Position numbers and translations under genes: made by a program
Notes under the pieces: generated by a model
What the model saw: only the letters and a program-made list of their open reading frames with translations
Databases searched by the model: none
What the model was told of the DNA's origin: nothing
DNA from: Chondrilla cf. caribensis
Taxonomy: Eukaryota > Porifera > Demospongiae > Chondrillida > Chondrillidae
DNA: 64,000 nucleotides
Assembly (NCBI GenBank): GCA_964020155.1
Contig: OZ026554.1
Coordinates: 175,001 to 239,000 of the forward strand
Direction of reading: 5' to 3'
Shown here: one piece after another, positions 1-21,878 of the stretch
Layout of the letters: every line of letters starts with the position of its first letter
Numbering within the stretch: the first letter of the stretch is position 1

Positions 1-354
1 AGACAGGGCTGACAAGTCTCCCTTCTTGCTACAGCCATTTGGTTATGGTCCTCGGCAGTGTTTTGGTGTGTTAGCAGTGCTCCAATAGTAGCTCTGTTCA
101 TTGTTCCATACCGAGTTTCAATTTGGCAGGTCGTCGTTTAGCTGAATTTGAAATGTGGACACTATTGGCTAAGGTAGGCAAGCTGGCTGGTTAGCTCCTT
201 GATGGCGATAATTAGATGGTATTAACATTTAATTTGGTAGATTATGCAGAAGCACACCATGACAACAGACAACTGGTCTGAACTGGACACAACTGATTTG
301 ATCCTGAGACCAAACAGACCCATCAATGTCAAGTTTGAGAGGAGGCCACGTTAA
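1..354 (+). CDS. Cytochrome P450, 3' end only (partial)
   Basis: Three exons at 1-65, 130-173 and 250-354 join in frame and end in TAA at 352-354. They encode the heme-binding loop PFGYGPRQCFGRRLAEFEM, which fits the P450 signature F-G-x-G-x-R-x-C-x-G; the cysteine is the heme-thiolate ligand. The last exon ends with NRPINVKFERR, typical of P450 C-termini. The GRR after the cysteine loop recalls the mitochondrial (CYP11/24/27) clan, but that assignment is inference from a few residues. The protein would be a heme monooxygenase; its substrate cannot be told. The gene runs off the left edge. An AATAAA at 594-599 is the likely poly(A) signal, placing its 3' UTR close to the oppositely oriented CEP89-like gene. 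Confidence 0.85.
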
Positions 355-423
355 TGCATTCAATTTTAATGTGAAAACATCCAATCAATTACTGTTTGTT
401 GTATCGATCAGAATACATTATTT

Positions 424-429
424 TTTATT
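424..429 (-). terminator. Poly(A) signal AATAAA (CEP89-like gene)
   Basis: A canonical hexamer on the minus strand lies about 230 bp downstream of the CEP89-like stop codon and inside the P450 3' UTR. Confidence 0.45.
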
Positions 430-593
430 TCCAAGGCAACTGCACGGTGGCAGTTATAGTGGTGCTTATTATTGTTGTGTGTTGAACAGAGAAAGTGTTG
501 TCACCTCATATTATTATTGTATGTACTTTGTATCTGATGACCAGTGAGGGAAGTGGTACACTTATAAAATTATATAACATACGTACGTACATC

Positions 594-599
594 AATAAA
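594..599 (+). terminator. Poly(A) signal AATAAA (P450 gene)
   Basis: A canonical AATAAA hexamer lies 240 bp after the P450 stop codon. Confidence 0.5.
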
Positions 600-660
600 T
601 ATTATACGTATACAATTGCTATGATACAGTAGAAAAAGACAATGGACAACCAATGTGAGA

Positions 661-3600
661 TCAGGAGCGAGCCGCCTGCAGCTGTGTGCGTCTCAATTGT
701 TCGGCCAATTTTCTACAAATGAAAGAGAATGGCATGAATCACAACCATGTGTGCTCAAGGGGATATAAACCTGGTTTTGTAACTGTGGTTTGCCTAAACA
801 AGCCCATTTGAGTGAAATGTTGTAATTATTATGATCCCGACATGTGGGAATGGTTCAGAATATGATAAAACCCTATTCAAGTGATTAGCTTGTGGAAAAT
901 TCTACAATACAATATCCACAGTGCATACCTCTTATCTCTGTTGAGCTCATCCACTTCTGTCTGCTTCTTCTGGACGGTCTTGTTCAAGTGGGTTAGCTCG
1001 CTTTCATAGCGCTTACGTAACGCCTTCTGCTCTTTGCTCTGATGGTCCAGTCTGTTAGGGGAGAAGGTAAGGAGAGATCCGTTGACCGAGGACTAAAGGA
1101 CCACCCAGTGAGCACAAACAACTACGTACATATGAAACTACACAACAAAAGCAATCACACAAACTTACACTTCACTGGCTTCTTGTATGTATTTGAAACT
1201 GCTTTCTTTATGAGTCTACGGTGAGACAGAACAGTAGTCAACACCCAAAGAGTACAGTGTGTACTATGTCTGCACAGTGTGTGCACTGTGTCTGTACAGT
1301 GTGTGTACCGTGTCTGTACAGTGTGTGCACTGTGTCTGTACAGTGTGTGTACCGTGTCTGTACAGTGTGTGCACTGTGTCTGTATGGTGTATGTGTACTG
1401 TGTCTGTACAGTGTGTGCACTGTGTCTGTACAGTGTGTGTACCGTGTCTGTACAGTGTGTGTACTGTGTCTGTATGGTGTATGTGTACTGTGTCTGTACA
1501 GTGTGTGCACTGTGTCTGTACAGTGTGTGTACCGTGTCTGTACAGTGTGTGCACTGTGTCTGTATGGTGTATGTGTACTGTGTCTGTACAGTGTGTGTGC
1601 TGTGTCCGTACAAAGTGTGCTTGCTGTGTTCATGATGTACTGTGTATGAGTGATGCGTGCTAGTTGTGTATGGTGTGTGGTATGCAGTGTTCACGCTGTA
1701 TTCTATTGAATGGACCAAATCAATCACATGTCATGACTGCACATTCCAGCCACTGTGCAGGCCATGATAAGACTGGGTCCTCTAGTCACCACTGCCCACA
1801 CCACAATCATGGCACTCAATCACTAGCACATCTGATAAGGGTTCATTGTCCTTGTGTGGTAGTATGGTCAGTAGACATGATGCCAAGGGTCCAATAAAGT
1901 GTCTTGGGTAAATCAACAATTACACCTAATCAGGTCTTTTAGGGAATTCCCCCAACAATCATGACTCCTAATGAATAGAACACCAAAGTGTTGTCTGCTC
2001 AGAGAGACCAGACCAACAGCGATAGATCACTGTCTACTCTGAGCTATCAGTGGTGAGATGAGCACAAGAATGGTCCTTCACAACAATAGAAGACCCAATA
2101 TAGCCTGTTGTGTTCCAATGTTTTGTCTGTCCCAGAGACAACATGGAACACCACGACATACCTGTAATTGCTTCTGCAATCGATGGATCTTCTCTTTATA
2201 TTGAGCATACTTTGTAGCTGTTAGCTCACGATGACTCTTCAGCTGAATGAACAGAGATAGTAGGGAGAGCTTCACAACCACAAATCACAAACACCCACTC
2301 ACACCCACACTGATACACTCACCAAGCTGCTGAGACTCTCCCTCTCCCCCAATGCCCTCTCTGCCTGAGACACAGCCTTGCTCAGTTGGGCGTGGACCAT
2401 GGTCTCTCTGTCTCTGGAGGACTCCAACTCCATCTCCAGCTGGGAGATGCGGCCATTAGTCTCTGCTGCAGCCTCCTCCAGGAACACACACTTCTGCTCC
2501 AACTGAGACACTGCTATCTGGCCTTCTGTAGTACATCAGTAGCAGGAGTAAAGAGAAGTGTACAACCACCTCATGTAACTGGTGTGCATGTGAGCAAACC
2601 TGAGAGTTGGGACAAAAGTTGTTTCTTCTCCTTTTCCAAAACCTTGATCCTGTGAACTAACTCATCCTTACTGGATTCAGCATCCGCTTTGAACAACTCA
2701 ACCATCCTATACAAAGGGAATTGGCAAGAAAAGGGAGTGTGTGTACTTGTGTGCAGGTCCATGTTCACAGAGAAGATCAGAGTTTACAACACAAACCCTT
2801 GTATCTCGTCAAGAGCTGCCTTGTGGTCCTGCAGAGAGATGGAGCGGGCAGTTGTCTTCACTAGCTCATCCACCTTGTTCTGCAGTTTGGAGTTTGCCCT
2901 CTGTAGCTCATGACAATGTTCCTCTAACTTCTCCTTCTCTACCTTAACTCCATCAACTTCTTCTGCCACTAAATAAACAAGTATGTACAACATGAGCAAT
3001 ATATTATACAAAAGGTTCACATATACACACAACCAAACATATATATGTACGAACATATAGTGTGTACATGTTCGCAGGGTTCTGCCCAGACCATCTTTAG
3101 TGGTGGTAATCTGGTTAGCTGGGGTGTTTGTATATTTGCTATGTATTTGTCGCCCCGCCTCAATCCAGACTGCCACTTTGTTAATTTATGGTGGGCGGAA
3201 GTATGGCTAGGTCCCTAAATTCCAAATTTAGTATTATTAATTCAATGATCAGCTGCAGCATGAAATGGTAACGGGCACAGTTACTGCTATATACGTATTT
3301 AGGCAAAATATGGGCAAATTGGTTGGATTACAGCTAGTGGTAGTCATTCTATAGTTTGTGGTGGTTGGCCCCGGCAACACCCAACCAGTATGGGCAGAAC
3401 CCTTGTTCATACATACACCTGTACATGTACGTACTTACATACGTAAGTATATACAAACACACATACATGATACCTGATATGTACATATACGTACAATTCA
3501 CCTCTTCTTCCAATCAAACTCTGGTCTGTTTGAAGACGTTCTTTTGTTCTGGACAGTTCCTTGGCATAAGCATTGTTCTTCCTCTTCAAGCGCTTCACTT

Positions 3601-5200
3601 CATTGTGGAGCTGAGCACTGGCAGTGAGGGACGGAGCATACACTCACACACCGATACGGACACAGACCACTGCAAGCAGAGATACCCACCATTCTTGTTC
3701 TTTGACAGTCACACTCTGAGATTGCTCCCTCAGACTTTCCTCCAGACGGTTTCGTTCTTCTTTAATCTTCTTCAGCCTTTCTTCCATCATGTTCATCTTG
3801 TTCTGCTTCACCTTCAAGGAAGTGTTTTCCGTCAACAGTTGAGCATTCTTAGCCGAGACTACCTTCAGACTGGTGTGAAGGTCGTTAGACTTTGCCTCCA
3901 TCTTCTCAATGACATGTTTGTAAGTCTCATGAATATCATCAAGTTTGTTGCTATGACGATTATCTTCTAATATCGTTGATGCTGACAAGGACAAGACACA
4001 CGAAGACGTTTGACTGATGGATGACTCCGCCTCCAATACAGGACCATCATTTTCATCAACCTGTTTGTTCTTCAATGGTTTTGAGGGATTCTGACAAGTT
4101 TGCACCCCCTTTCCATGTGATTGAGGGGTGACATGGGAGGATTTTTCCCCCTGCACCTTGTGTGCACCCCTGGTCCCCCCATCCTGCACTGCTGGAGTGC
4201 TTGTGAACTGCGGAGTACCACGCTGTCCAAGTGGGGTGGGGTGAAACTCACTCATCATGTCGTGATCAGTGGGGGTTTCCCCTTGTCCCCATCCCGGGGG
4301 TGGTGTGGTCGGTGACCGTGACATCCCTTCAGTAGTGGGTACAGGAGAGGCAGCGAAGTAGGACACAGACCCATCACGCTTGGTCTCCTTCAGCAGCACG
4401 ACTCCTCCAGTGTGGACGGTTTCAACAGGGCTGATGTGGACCATACCTGCTGGGCTGAGATGCTGTGGTCCTGGCTGGGTTGAGCGGAGTTCACTTGAAC
4501 GAGCTACTTGAGGTGTGAGCGAATATGCCCCTAGATTCAGAGTTTGGTTCTTACGATAGTTCTCACTGGGGACGGGGTTCAAGTGTAGGTGTGGTTGCCC
4601 CACCTCTGAACTGAGGTCTCCCTCCTCCGGAGTACTAGGATCTTGTATATAATAGTTACTATGGATATATGAGTGATTGTTACTATGGAGATGTGAGTGC
4701 TGATTGCCATGGAGATGTAAGCCATGGTGACCATGGTGGACTAAGTGCTTGGTTGGCCTCTTTGCGTAAGGGTGAGGAGTAGTTCCTCCTACAGTAGTGG
4801 AGTGCTTGAAAACGTTGCTTTGTAGTAAATCCTCATCTGAGCTATGTTCGCTGAGTCCACTGGTTACTGAAGGCAGATCACTGTCCTCCTGGTGTGAGGC
4901 AGGGAAGGAGGATTGAGTGCCTACCGACACAGTAGGAGGAGCTGATGAGGATCTCTGTCTCACCGTCCCCACTCCGTTAGGAGGCGTGCTGGGGACTGCG
5001 GTGAAGACCACTGGAGGTATGAGAGCAGTGGCGATGTGGGGCTGAAGGAGCGAACGGATGATGCTGGTGAAAACTAACAAACAAAGGCAATTTCATTTAT
5101 ACACTTAGAATCTCACTTTCTTATCCTTCAGTTCCTTTTCGATCTCCTTCAATTGCTTCTTCCTGCTTCTGCTTTTACGTGAGAAGATGGTAGGCATCAT
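661..5200 (-). CDS. CEP89: Coiled-coil centrosomal protein, CEP89-like
   Basis: Multi-exon gene. The first exon starts at the ATG at 5200 or 5197 with a short basic stretch (FSRKSRSRKKQLKEIEKELK). A large exon (about 3690-5078) holds a disordered region rich in Ser, Pro and Thr with a histidine-rich tract (plus-strand positions about 4650-4750), then a coiled coil. Further exons at about 3485-3620, 2790-2970, 2600-2705, 2325-2525, 2160-2250 and 928-1051 continue the coiled coil. The last exon ends in LRRTQLQAARS and a stop at 661-663. The order of a proline/RQRS-rich N-terminus followed by a long coiled coil resembles CEP89 (CCDC123), a distal-appendage protein needed for ciliogenesis. The match is moderate and another centrosomal coiled-coil protein is possible. 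The gene diverges from CIMIP1. The phase of the first splice junction did not resolve cleanly, so exon 1 is less certain. Confidence 0.5.
1259..1640. repeat. 22/24-bp minisatellite with higher-order pattern
   Basis: Units of the type TGTCTGTACAGTGTGTGCACTG (22 bp) alternate GCACTG and GTACCG endings. They are interrupted at regular intervals by a 24-bp variant containing TATGGTGTATGTG. About 16 units lie in an intron of the CEP89-like gene. The array is open in several frames on both strands, which is a by-product of its composition. Confidence 0.9.
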
Positions 5201-5323
5201 CCCCTCATTTCGCAACGTTGCCAGGCAACCATCACCTTTTGACCCAATAGTAAACACGTTAGCCCACAGGTTAGGCCAGAGAGAGTAGCTCGACTATCGT
5301 ATCGACTCCGACTAGCAACTAGG
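5201..5323. promoter_or_regulatory. Bidirectional promoter, CEP89-like / CIMIP1
   Basis: Only 123 bp separate the two divergent start codons. The interval contains the symmetric 13-mer GTTGCCAGGCAAC at 5217-5229. Confidence 0.7.
5217..5229. promoter_or_regulatory. RFX X-box, 6-1-6 inverted repeat
   Basis: GTTGCC-A-GGCAAC is a perfect inverted repeat with a 1-bp spacer and fits the RFX X-box consensus RYYNYY-N(1-3)-RRNRAC. It lies 17 bp upstream of the CEP89-like start and 94 bp upstream of the CIMIP1 start, the usual X-box distance in ciliary genes. Confidence 0.7.
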
Positions 5324-5918
5324 ATGGTCCAGGGACGCCCGACAGCGGCTGGGTGTAACGTGGTGCATAATGACGAGATATGGTAGGTTTTGCTGTTTCA
5401 CATGCTTGTATTCCGTCCCCTAAGCACGGGTACGCTGTGTACCACGCCCTTCAAGTTGAACGTGAAAGGTGTTTTTAATCCTATGTAGGAAAGACCACGT
5501 TTACCACGAGTACACTGCAATGAAGAAGTGGCCGGAAACGTGGGGATTTCTAAAAGATGAATATAAACATGTTAGTGTACTCTTGACATCTCAAGTTTGT
5601 GACTCTGCTTCCATTCATGTCATTGGCTGTCTTCTGTAGCTCAACAAAACCATCACTAACGAACGTTCCCACTGGATCCAGCGATCTCCAGGGACCCACT
5701 CACCATCACACAGCGACGAAGACCCTGACGCCCTTCATCTCCCCCCACTGCAAGCACCTAAACAGAGTAACTCCAACCCATTCCCAAGGACAACGTCAAA
5801 AGAGATTGGCTGGAGGTCAGCTTGCAAGGAACATAGCCTGGAGATCTATGGGAGATGGGGGCGGGGGAAGGGAAGTATTCTAAAGCACCTGAAGTGGCCC
5901 AACGATGCTGTCCCTTAG
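5324..5918 (+). CDS. CIMIP1: Ciliary microtubule inner protein 1 (C20orf85/LLC1 family)
   Basis: Three exons (5324-5382, 5489-5570, 5640-5918) join in frame across GT-AG introns into a 139-residue protein, close to the roughly 137 residues of human C20orf85. Family hallmarks are visible in order: an N-terminal HNDEIWKDH segment; KKWPETWGFLKDEY, matching the WP..WGFL block of the family; a proline-rich middle; then TTSKEIGWRSA and a C-terminal GKGSILKHLKWP, matching the family's IGWRS and LCWP ends. The protein is expected to sit inside axonemal doublet microtubules. No single long ORF covers the gene, so ORF-based annotation would miss it. ATTAAA at 6061-6066 could serve as its poly(A) signal. 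The head-to-head arrangement with a CEP89-like gene and the shared X-box support a ciliary role. Confidence 0.85.
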
Positions 5919-6288
5919 CTCGGACCATCCTCCTCCGTGTTTGCACCTAGCGAACTAGCCACTGTAGCATAGTCAATATCACGCATAATAACTTAACACA
6001 TGCAAGTTACTTTGAATGCTTCAAAAGTTGTAATAATTATGTATATAACACTCTAAGGTGATTAAACATGATCACTTGTGATTAAATGTTTATGTAAGCT
6101 ATAGATCAGTAATTAGTCAGCATTGATCACAACCATAAAAAGAATAATATTCACAGCACATATATAATAATAATATACTACACCAACTATTGACCTGGTT
6201 ATACACAATAGTACCATTGTTACAAGAGGGGTACTCCACAGGTGTGTGGTGATCATGGGCATGTACCCCACAAGTATAGGGGAGGCTG
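5919..6288. other. Tail-to-tail intergenic spacer, CIMIP1 / CEP192
   Basis: AT-rich spacer between two convergent stop codons. It holds ATTAAA hexamers on the plus strand at 6061-6066 and shortly after. I see no gene in it. Confidence 0.6.
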
Positions 6289-17116
<10,828 letters not shown>

Positions 17117-17161
17117 TTTCAGACAATTTTATACACGTAACATGCGCGACGTTAGGCTCAC
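17117..17161. promoter_or_regulatory. Bidirectional promoter, CEP192 / ACIN1 (45 bp)
   Basis: Only 45 bp separate the start codons of CEP192 (17116, minus) and the first ATG of ACIN1 (17162, plus); it is 57 bp if ACIN1 starts at 17174. Both 5' UTRs must be very short or overlap. The ACIN1 side contains ACAAAATGGCGG, a match to the YY1 core. Confidence 0.7.
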
Positions 17162-19565
17162 ATGGTGAACAAAATGGCGGACAGTCGGGCGAGGAAATCC
17201 TTTGATAGCATGAAAGTAGCTGAGTTGACGGTGGAATTGCAGAAAAGGGGTCTAAGCAAAAGTGGTAAAAAATCAGATCTCATAAAAAGACTGAAGAAAG
17301 TGAATAACTCTGTGCGATTCATTTGTTTTGCTACTGCTTTTCGGCTTGAGAGTCATTACAAATGGAATCCTGATATTTCACAGGCAATCGAAGACGAGAA
17401 ATTGCTCGCAGACACAGAAACAGAAGATACAAGTGATCCAATAATTGTTAGTACCGACGAAGGTTTATTAAGCGCAGGTACTGAAGACGAGGCACAACCT
17501 GATTCTACATCGGTAGAGAAGACGCTGGTTAGCCTTGAGTGTAGACAGAGCATCAAGTTTAGTTGTTTAGTGAAGATCTTAACGTCTATCTGTACTTGTA
17601 GGTAACGAGTTCAACTGAAATAACTCAAAAGAGTTCGGATGGCTTGGATCTGGACACTCTAGAGGTCAGCTAGCCCCTTGGAAGACACGGATCCCTCTAG
17701 GGTGGGCGGTTCTCCCAGCTAGTCTGCAGCTAGTCTGCAGCTCAGATATGATAGGTGTTTGGGATAATGACCCGCCTAGTAGTGGTGTCAGCAGTGGTGG
17801 CTGTCTGAGTACTGAGCCCTCCAGGACATGAAGTGTCCTTCAGTTCACCATTCCATTCAAGTGAAATGAGCACTGATTGAATACCTAGGCAGTAAGGCTC
17901 CAGTCTTATTCTTGGACTGTTCACCCCATTTCATATCATTGTGTTCTTAACTTGATATCTCTCAGACAGAATAGTTCAATACAGGGGGATAAATGAACTC
18001 TGACTTTTATGTGATGTTCACTAACTCAGAATGTTGTTGACCTGTGGCCTTGAACTACCAGCATTCTCTCAATCTCTTGGTTTTAATCCCAGGTTCATCC
18101 AGTGGACAACGAGCTTCATGACTTAGTGCGCGAGGATGAGAAGAATGTTGATGGAGAGGGGCCAATACCAGCAAAGAAGAGAAGATTGAACACAAAAGGT
18201 GCGTATTGCTCATATGGACATACATGGTCTTTGTGAGTCATGTGACTTACATGTGATTTTTAGGTTCACTGTCTACAACTCCTGATGGCAACTCGACCAC
18301 TGGAAGGATATCTAAAGTATGTATTAGCACTACCTAGTGTGCAGTACATCCAATGAGCACATACATGCACTCACTCTTAACCATACTTTGTGTTCTTCGA
18401 GTTCTGTAGTAATTTTTTAGTGAATGTGTGTTTGCTGCCTGTCCTGCTGTGTCCCTTCAGGGTCTAGTGGAGTCATCTGGTCCGAGTGTGGAGTCCAGTA
18501 CAGACTCACATCCACAAACCCCGTTGTCACCTGTGACCACTCCCACAGGGTATCTACGTCGATCTGTCAGTATTGAAGGTAAGGTCGACCCAGACCACAG
18601 GAGACAGCTCACTGAGTTCATGTCTGCAAATATTGTGTCCACAAGTGTTCTGTATGACCTGGCACTGAATGTTGTAGACATGAATGATTTGTGAGTTGTT
18701 TTGTCTAATACAATGCAATATCTAATTGGGTATTTTAGTAATTACGGTTATGATTGTTGATGTGTGTGTACTGCATGGAGTGATGAGTATGTTCTCAAGT
18801 GATCTTTGAAATACACCAGGAAGGCAATTTGCAACGTCACCTTTTGTACTTGTTCTGTTCAGTTGATGATGACTACGAGAGGATGAGAATTCAGAAAGAA
18901 AAGGAAAGAGAAGCTCTTCGTCAGCAAATCGAAGCACGGAAAAAGGAAGAAGCCAGGATGGCGGCAAAGGAGGCAGAGGAGAAGAGACATCATCGCGAAC
19001 AGGAAAAGGAGATAAAAAGGCATCAACGAGAGCAGGAGAGGATGAGCAGACAAGATGAACTACTGGCTAAACAGATTGAAGAGAAGAAACGAATTGAAGA
19101 CATTAGAAGAGAAGCAAAGGAGAAGAGATCTCAAGGAATGACAACTGTCACTAAACCAGAAGGTGGGGTCCATGATGCCTGGGGTGGGCGTGGTCATGGT
19201 GTCCCCTCACTAAATGCACATTCAATGTTTGAGGATTTTTGGTCTTTCACTATTCCAGAATGGCCCCTCTTGGTCATGTTGAACTGTGTTTCATTTGCAA
19301 TTGTTAACTTCCAATTTGTCTCCCTTCCAGATAAACTGCAGTTATCCCCCCCTCATGGTGAGGCATCCAACGTACTACACATTGTGAATTTGACAAGACC
19401 ATTCACTCAACCTCAGCTGGAAGAGCTGCTCGACCGTGAAGGGGGGCTTGTACCAGGGAAAGTCTGGACAGACAAGCGGAAGTCACATTGCTACTCTGCT
19501 GTATGTGAGATATGTACTTGTCGGTGGACACACACACGCATGCACACACGCACGCACGCACACAC

Positions 19566-19599
<34 letters not shown>

Positions 19600-20713
19600 A
19601 TCTCTGTCTCTTGTCCATTCTCCAGTTCTATACAATATTGGCTGCTGTTAGTGTAGCCGAGAGGGTGCATGGCCTGAAGTGGCCCAGTCACAACAAGCGT
19701 CACCTGGAGGTGGAGTATACAACTGCCAGTGCTGTGAGTGTTCAACCAGCACCTGTACTATCATAGTGGCTCATAGATACAGCAGTATTTAAAACAGACA
19801 TATTTTAAGCCAAACTTCATCTGTTTTGAAGCTGACAATGACCTATGTTTCTGCTCTGAATACTCTTGTTTCAACACTGCTACGTACATGACTTGTGTTC
19901 AGTCGCTGTCTCCTTGTCTCTGCTTCAGGCGTACAAGGGCAGTGATTACCAGCTCAAAGCCCCTGACCCCCTACTTGGTGAGGGTGAGGGAGTGCAGCAA
20001 AGGTCAGAGGAGCCAAGGACAGTACCCACCCAAGAAGGCCTGGTGGACAAGGAGGAGGGGCAGGTTGAAGATGAGGTGGAGAGGCAACAAGCACCTCAGG
20101 AAGATACCATCTCTGATAAATGTATGCTTGTATGTTGTGGCCTCAGGGTCTCTTATACACCACTCCCACCACCAATTATAGTCACCAAAGGCACAGTACA
20201 TTTCTATAAACATAGTGTTTGATATGAGCCCTATCCCATATAAGGCCTCTTATCAGCAAAGTTTATTTGCCTATAGGACCTGTCACATATGTACATAGTA
20301 CTGTATGTGCTATATGTGCTATATGTAGTGCATGTACTGTATGTGTTATATGTGGTGTACGTACAAGAATACTGTTAGCTACTACAATTCAGTCCATTAC
20401 CTACCGTCTTACTCTTGTTCATCCAACAGCTGTATTAAAGGATGATAAAATTCCTCAAAATGCACCTCAAGAGGAGCGTGTTCAAAAAATGGACGAAGAC
20501 TTGTCCATGGAAACCAGTCCGCTCGATAAACTATTTCGCAAGACCAAATCCACCCCACACATATATTGGTTGCCACTGACGGAGGAGCGGATCAAAGAGA
20601 GGAATCACAGGAAGGCAGAGCTGGAGAGGAGACGAGTCGAACGGGAGAAGGAGAGGGAGAGGTCAAAGTTCTCTCCCAGGACCAGGAACAGATCTCCAAG
20701 GAGATGGCGATAG
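17162..20713 (+). CDS. ACIN1: Acinus (apoptotic chromatin condensation inducer)
   Basis: Multi-exon gene. The first exon encodes a SAP domain ([20 protein letters not shown], then [11 protein letters not shown]) for DNA/RNA binding. A middle exon (about 18865-19160) is a long Glu/Lys/Arg-rich helix. Exons at about 19330-19500, 19625-19730 and 19929-20120 build the C-terminal RRM ([20 protein letters not shown], then [20 protein letters not shown]). The last exon (about 20430-20713) has the RSB motif [20 protein letters not shown], which binds RNPS1 and SAP18, and a basic RS-like tail. SAP, RRM and RSB in this order define acinus, the scaffold of the ASAP complex attached to the exon junction complex. 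Of the two in-frame starts, the ATG at 17174 (AAAATGG) has the better Kozak context than 17162. Confidence 0.9.
19543..19600. repeat. (CA)n microsatellite with CG-containing start
   Basis: Tract of CACACG and CA repeats in the intron that splits the ACIN1 RRM. Confidence 0.9.
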
Positions 20714-20962
20714 TTACTGTAGATGCTTTACATTTGGTTTATGTGCCATAAGTCTTGTTTTAACATCTCATTGATAATAATATAGTGCATGTGTATAATA
20801 TTATAATATATATGTATGCATAGTTTTGAGTCATTAAACAGTAGACTCTCCCCATTCAAAAGTACAGCGTTTTCCTCCCAGAATATTCCACTGATTGTGA
20901 TCTGCTACATACAAGGTGGGGTCTTGCTTTGCTGCTCATCCATCGCACTCAACACATGGTCT

Positions 20963-21815
20963 TCACTTGTGATGGTCCATCTGGGGTGCACTTGGCACTG
21001 TTTTGTCTCTCAACTGTCTGACCTTATGGTAGAGCTGAGTGTTGAGACCGTCGACACACCGATAGACCTTGGGAGAGAGCTGGACTGTGCTCTTATCCCA
21101 GTCCTTCTCCATCTCCCCTATGAACTGGTATAAAGAGCCAACCCTACAGTTGAACCAACCCATGGTTATCATAAGCCAGACTCTACCATCATTACAATAT
21201 AACCAACTTGTCGCTTATACGCACACACACATATACTACATACAAACAGGAAACCAATACTACAGAACGGTCGTCTGTAGTGAACATTGGTAGCAGTAAA
21301 AATGGTGAACCCCACATGCAATTTGCAAACTACTGCCTACCATAAATGATACTTTGAGATCGCCAATGGACATATTGTTCTCCTCTGCCTATTCTTGGAT
21401 AGTATCAAATGACATTGTGTGCCAGTTGCTTTAACCCCTGTATTCGAGGCTGTGGTCCATTTTGTATTACATTGTTGTTCTCTGATTTGATGTGTGTCAA
21501 AAAATTGTGCGATATACTAACACAGAACTAACTGCAACAGCAGTTCGTGACCAGACGCGATATTCCTATCATCACTCTCCGCAGTAGACAGACTGGGCGG
21601 TCTGAACAGACTCACCTGAAGGGAAATGGTTCGATGTACTTGGTATTCAACTGCAGACAATCGCTACCGTCCTTAATTGTCAACGTACATTGCGCACAGT
21701 TGTGAGACAGTAGATGCCCTATTGTTCGTATATAAAGTCCCACCTGATCCTCGTGATGGATGGCGTTTATTTCCGCGATTGTATGAAATTTCGAAGACGG
21801 TGAAACGGTGGCCAT
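20963..21815 (-). CDS. TEN1: CST complex subunit TEN1
   Basis: Two exons, 21616-21815 and 20963-21143, join to a 126-residue protein, close to the 123 residues of human TEN1. The N-terminal part (GLYIRTIGHLLSHNCAQCTL, then TIKDGSDCLQLNTKYIEPF) and the C-terminal part (VGSLYQFIGEMEKDW, RCVDGLNTQLYHKV) follow the OB-fold of TEN1, notably VGSLY and the RCVDG/CVEGMN block. TEN1 joins STN1 and CTC1 in CST, which binds telomeric single strands and helps lagging-strand fill-in. The start at 21815 was chosen because the codons upstream lack an ATG. The stop at 20963-20965 is tail-to-tail with ACIN1. The start of TEN1 lies only 63 bp downstream of the POLR2C stop on the same strand. Confidence 0.85.
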
Positions 21816-21822
21816 TTGATCG

Positions 21823-21832
21823 ATCACGTGAT
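21823..21832. promoter_or_regulatory. Palindromic E-box ATCACGTGAT upstream of TEN1
   Basis: A 10-bp perfect palindrome with a CACGTG core begins 8 bp upstream of the TEN1 start codon. USF/MITF/MYC-class bHLH-ZIP proteins bind such sites; function here is inferred. Confidence 0.45.
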
Positions 21833-21878
21833 GTATATTTATACCATTAGAATCAACATCTCACACAAACAGAACAAG

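Larger units (their letters stand above)
355..660. other. Convergent 3' UTR interval
   Basis: This stretch lies between the P450 stop and the stop of the opposite-strand CEP89-like gene. It holds a plus-strand AATAAA at 594-599 and a minus-strand AATAAA (TTTATT on plus) at 424-429. The two 3' UTRs therefore probably overlap. I see no coding evidence in it. Confidence 0.6.
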
